Source of the DNA: Candidatus Atribacteria bacterium
GTDB taxonomy: Bacteria; Bipolaricaulota; Bipolaricaulia; UBA7950; UBA9294
Assembly: GCA_004525685.1 (NCBI GenBank)
Contig: SPBW01000098.1
Coordinates: 1 to 8,280 of the forward strand
DNA length: 8,280 nt
Reading direction: 5' to 3'
The position numbers and the translations under genes are program-made. Positions 6,018-8,280 of this stretch are shown here, one piece after another (position 1 is the stretch's first letter; each line of letters opens with the position of its first letter). The notes below the pieces were generated by a model. The model was not told the origin of the DNA. It made no database searches and saw only the letters and a list, made by a program, of their open reading frames with translations.

Positions 6018-7869
6018 CAACAAGCCGTCTGAACCTACGCCTGCAGCACGTCCGAGAAACATGATGCGTCCTGGCGGCGGACATGGGATGGGCTTCGAGA
6101 AACCCAAGAACGTCAAGGGGACGCTGCGGAGACTGTTGGACTATCTGCGCCCGCACCGCGGAGTACTCTTCGTAGTCTTGGTGCTCGCCACGTTTGCGAC
6201 GGCTGTAGCACTTCTTGGGCCTTATTTGATGGGCGTTGCCATCAACAAGCTGGTAGCACAGGAATCGCTGGCGGTCCTGCTGCGTATCGTCGGATTCATG
6301 CTGGCATCCTATGCCATCGCTTGGATTGCCGATACCGGCCAAGGCATCCTGATTGCCACCATTGCGCAAAAAGCAATGCGCGTGCTGCGAGGAGACCTGT
6401 TCGCACACATCCAGCGTCTTTCTCTGGCCTTCCATGACAGCCGATCCTCAGGTGAATTGATGAGCCGGTTGACCAACGATATGGATGCTATCAGCCGTGT
6501 GCTGAGCCAAAACGTGACCCAGCTCTTCTCCGGCCTATTGACGCTGGTTGGGATTCTGATTGTGATGTTCATCCTGAACCCGCTACTTGCGCTCGCATCG
6601 ATGATCTTCCTCCCGCTGATGATGGGGATGGTTGCCCTGGTCGGGAAGAAGACGCGGAGCGCATTTCGCAGCTATCAGATGAATCTCGGCGTCCTGAATG
6701 GTGCTTTAGAAGAAACCTATAGCGGCCAGCGTGTGGTGCTGGCGTTCGGGCAACAGGATCGTGTGTTGGACAAGTTCGACGCTGCCAATGCGACCGTCCG
6801 CAATGTGGGGATCCATGCGATGACCTATGCCTTGATCATCATGCCGATGATGGGTGTTCTGTCCAATGCCAACGTGGCCGTCGTAGCCGGGCTTGGCGGA
6901 TGGCTCACTCTGAACAACATGGCTAGCATCGGTCTGATCGCCACGTTTGTGACGTATTCGCGGCGATTCGCTCAGCCTCTTCGGCAACTTGGCGACCTCT
7001 ACAATCAGGTCCAGTCAGCGTTAGCCGGTGCAGAACGCATCTTCAATGTGCTGGACACGGTACCTGATCTTGAGGACACAGAAGATGCCGTTGACCTTGA
7101 ACAAATCCGAGGCGACGTCACCTTCGAGCATGTCGATTTCGGGTATGTGCCCGATGTGCCCGTACTCAGGGATGTCAGCCTGCACGCGGAAGCTGGGCAG
7201 ACGATTGCTCTGGTCGGGCCCACGGGTGCTGGCAAGACGACGATCGTTAATCTGCTAACTCGATTCTATGACATCGATGCCGGGGCCATTCGAATCGATG
7301 GCGAAAACATCCGCACAGTACATAAAGAATCGCTCCGACGGCAGTTGGGGATTGTGCTTCAGCAGTCGTTCCTGTTTGCTGAGTCCGTGATGGAGAACAT
7401 CCGCTACGGACGCTTGGATGCCTCTGATGACGAAGTGATCGAGGCCGCCAAGCTCGCCAATGCCGACGCCTTCATCCGCCGTTTGCCTCAAGGCTACGCT
7501 TCCGAGCTGTCAGAGCGAGGCGCCAATCTGTCAGAAGGCCAGCGGCAGCTACTAGCGATCGCACGAGCCATCCTCGCCGACCCTCGCATTCTGATCCTCG
7601 ACGAGGCGACCAGCTCGGTGGATACGCGAACTGAGATTCAGATTCAGCGGGCTCTTCTTGAATTGATGAAGGGGCGAACGAGTTTCGTTATCGCGCATCG
7701 CTTGTCAACCATTCGCAAGGCCGACAAGATCGTGGTCATTGAGGACGGAGAGATTGTCGAGCAGGGCCATCACGATGAGCTGCTTGCACAGCGCGGCGCC
7801 TACTACCGTTTGTATCAGAGCCAGTTCAGAGGGAAAGACGAGCAAGAGAGTTCAGAACCAAACAATTGA
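6010..7869 (+). CDS. ABC exporter half-transporter with catalytic ATP site (TM288/BmrD-like)
   Basis: From the GTG at 6010 this is 619 residues, and its start overlaps the end of the previous ABC gene by 8 nt. The short N-terminal extension is rich in Pro, Gly and Met (MMRPGGGHGMGFEK, about 18-31), then KGTLRRLLDYLRPHR leads into six membrane helices (first about 52-75, last about 303-316). NBD motifs: Walker A GPTGAGKT (403-410), Q-loop Q451, signature LSEGQ (507-511, Glu for the first Gly), Walker B LILDE with catalytic E532, D-loop SSVD (535-538) and switch histidine H563 (IAHRLST). It therefore supplies the working Walker B glutamate and histidine, while its altered signature faces the defective site of the partner. 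Together the two form an asymmetric heterodimeric exporter of the TM287/288, BmrCD and LmrCD kind in the cytoplasmic membrane. The substrate is unknown; multidrug or lipid-like export is the usual guess. Confidence 0.93.
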   Translation: MSSNKPSEPTPAARPRNMMRPGGGHGMGFEKPKNVKGTLRRLLDYLRPHRGVLFVVLVLATFATAVALLGPYLMGVAINKLVAQESLAVLLRIVGFMLASYAIAWIADTGQGILIATIAQKAMRVLRGDLFAHIQRLSLAFHDSRSSGELMSRLTNDMDAISRVLSQNVTQLFSGLLTLVGILIVMFILNPLLALASMIFLPLMMGMVALVGKKTRSAFRSYQMNLGVLNGALEETYSGQRVVLAFGQQDRVLDKFDAANATVRNVGIHAMTYALIIMPMMGVLSNANVAVVAGLGGWLTLNNMASIGLIATFVTYSRRFAQPLRQLGDLYNQVQSALAGAERIFNVLDTVPDLEDTEDAVDLEQIRGDVTFEHVDFGYVPDVPVLRDVSLHAEAGQTIALVGPTGAGKTTIVNLLTRFYDIDAGAIRIDGENIRTVHKESLRRQLGIVLQQSFLFAESVMENIRYGRLDASDDEVIEAAKLANADAFIRRLPQGYASELSERGANLSEGQRQLLAIARAILADPRILILDEATSSVDTRTEIQIQRALLELMKGRTSFVIAHRLSTIRKADKIVVIEDGEIVEQGHHDELLAQRGAYYRLYQSQFRGKDEQESSEPNN

Positions 7870-7894
7870 CAATCCATCTCCACGAGATGTTCAT
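7866..7894 (+). promoter_or_regulatory. Possible weak promoter for the downstream secreted protein
   Basis: A perfect TTGACA (7866-7871) overlaps the stop codon of the second ABC gene. At 17 nt spacing the -10 position reads GTTCAT (7889-7894), matching only three of six bases. It could add independent transcription of the next gene, or it may be chance. Confidence 0.25.
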
Positions 7895-7942
7895 CAAGCG
7901 TCTGCATGATGAAACGGAACGAAGATGGGCGAAGGAGTAACT

Positions 7943-8280
7943 ATGAAAAAGACAATTGGAATCCTAACAGGCATGGGGCTATTGCTAGCTGGTGTGGGAG
8001 CGGTCGCACAGTCAGATCTTGATGTGTTTCCCCTGGGAACGACAACGATGCTCTACAACGTAACATCCGAAGACATGACCGGGGCACAGACTCTTGAGCT
8101 TGTCGTGACCGCGTATGGAGACGATCGCTACACCGTACGTATGGTGACCGAGCAAACTGGGAATGAAGATGAGCTGGGCACGGGATTTGGATTCATGTTC
8201 GGGGCAGCCAGTGTCTCTTCGGGTGGAGGACACGATGCAGACTATTCGTCACTGACTGCACTGATGGATCAACGCAACCG
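7943..8280 (+). CDS. Secreted/periplasmic protein of unknown function (3' end outside window)
   Basis: The frame opens at ATG 7943 with GGAG (7934-7937) 5 nt upstream, and stays open for 112 codons to the window edge. The first 22 residues are a standard signal peptide: MKK, a hydrophobic core (ILTGMGLLLAGVGA), and a signal peptidase I site AVA before QSDLD. There is no lipobox cysteine. The visible mature part (FPLGTTTMLYNVTSEDMTG, then LELVVTAYGDDRYTVRMVTE) looks like beta-strands, followed by a Gly/Ser-rich stretch (about 75-95). I do not recognise a family. It begins 73 nt after the ABC exporter gene, on the same strand, with no clear terminator between, so it may be the fourth gene of the MarR-controlled operon. 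Whether it helps the exporter (periplasmic partner, substrate or stress sensor) is open. Confidence 0.75.
   Translation, partial: MKKTIGILTGMGLLLAGVGAVAQSDLDVFPLGTTTMLYNVTSEDMTGAQTLELVVTAYGDDRYTVRMVTEQTGNEDELGTGFGFMFGAASVSSGGGHDADYSSLTALMDQRN

Noticed and set aside
5839..6435. Minus-strand open frame of 198 codons across the junction of the two ABC genes
   Set aside because: It is antisense to two well-supported genes and its translation shows no domain; it is a by-product of codon bias.
7890..7913. Inverted repeat TTCATCA/TGATGAA between the second ABC gene and the last gene
   Set aside because: Seven A/T-rich pairs, a 10-nt loop and no T-run; too weak for a terminator, and no other role is supported.

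Overview
The window is ordinary bacterial chromosome with dense protein-coding content. It has sigma70-type promoters, Shine-Dalgarno-led starts (ATG, GTG and TTG are all used) and an estimated GC content in the mid-50s percent. It shows no tRNA, rRNA, IS, phage or CRISPR signal. The mix of genes (PqqB-like hydrolase, cysteine-rich secreted protein, calcium-loop propeller, heterodimeric ABC exporter) suggests an environmental, probably uncultured bacterium. No gene is a reliable taxonomic marker, so I do not assign a phylum.

Layout. Positions 1-523 (minus strand, cut by the window edge) hold a metallo-beta-lactamase-fold protein of the PqqB-like type. Positions 659-1273 (minus) hold a small secreted protein with nine cysteines, whose transcript ends at a clear intrinsic terminator (596-624). 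Its promoter has a perfect TATAAT and sits in a divergent intergenic region. From there a ten-helix EamA/DMT transporter (1422-2288) runs on the plus strand. Next is a secreted FG-GAP/VCBS protein (2399-3562) with exactly seven calcium-loop repeats, which reads as a complete seven-bladed beta-propeller.

The best-defined unit is an efflux operon from 3588 to at least 7869: a TTGACA/17 bp/TATTGT promoter with a perfect 15-bp palindrome over the expected transcription start, a MarR-family repressor gene (3661-4236), and two ABC half-transporters (4233-6017 and 6010-7869). The three genes overlap end to end (ATGA, then an 8-nt overlap), indicating translational coupling. The two ABC proteins have complementary NBD defects. 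The first lacks the catalytic glutamate and the switch histidine. The second has LSEGQ in place of LSGGQ. Together they form one degenerate and one consensus ATP site, the TM287/288-BmrCD type of heterodimeric exporter. A signal-peptide protein of unknown function starts 73 nt later (7943) and runs off the window; it may be part of the same operon.

I found no clear new multi-gene system. The points most worth following are the MarR operator, the asymmetric ABC pair with its secreted follower, and the cysteine-rich secreted protein. Several starts differ from the longest open frame: GTG 1273 (minus), TTG 2399 and GTG 6010.
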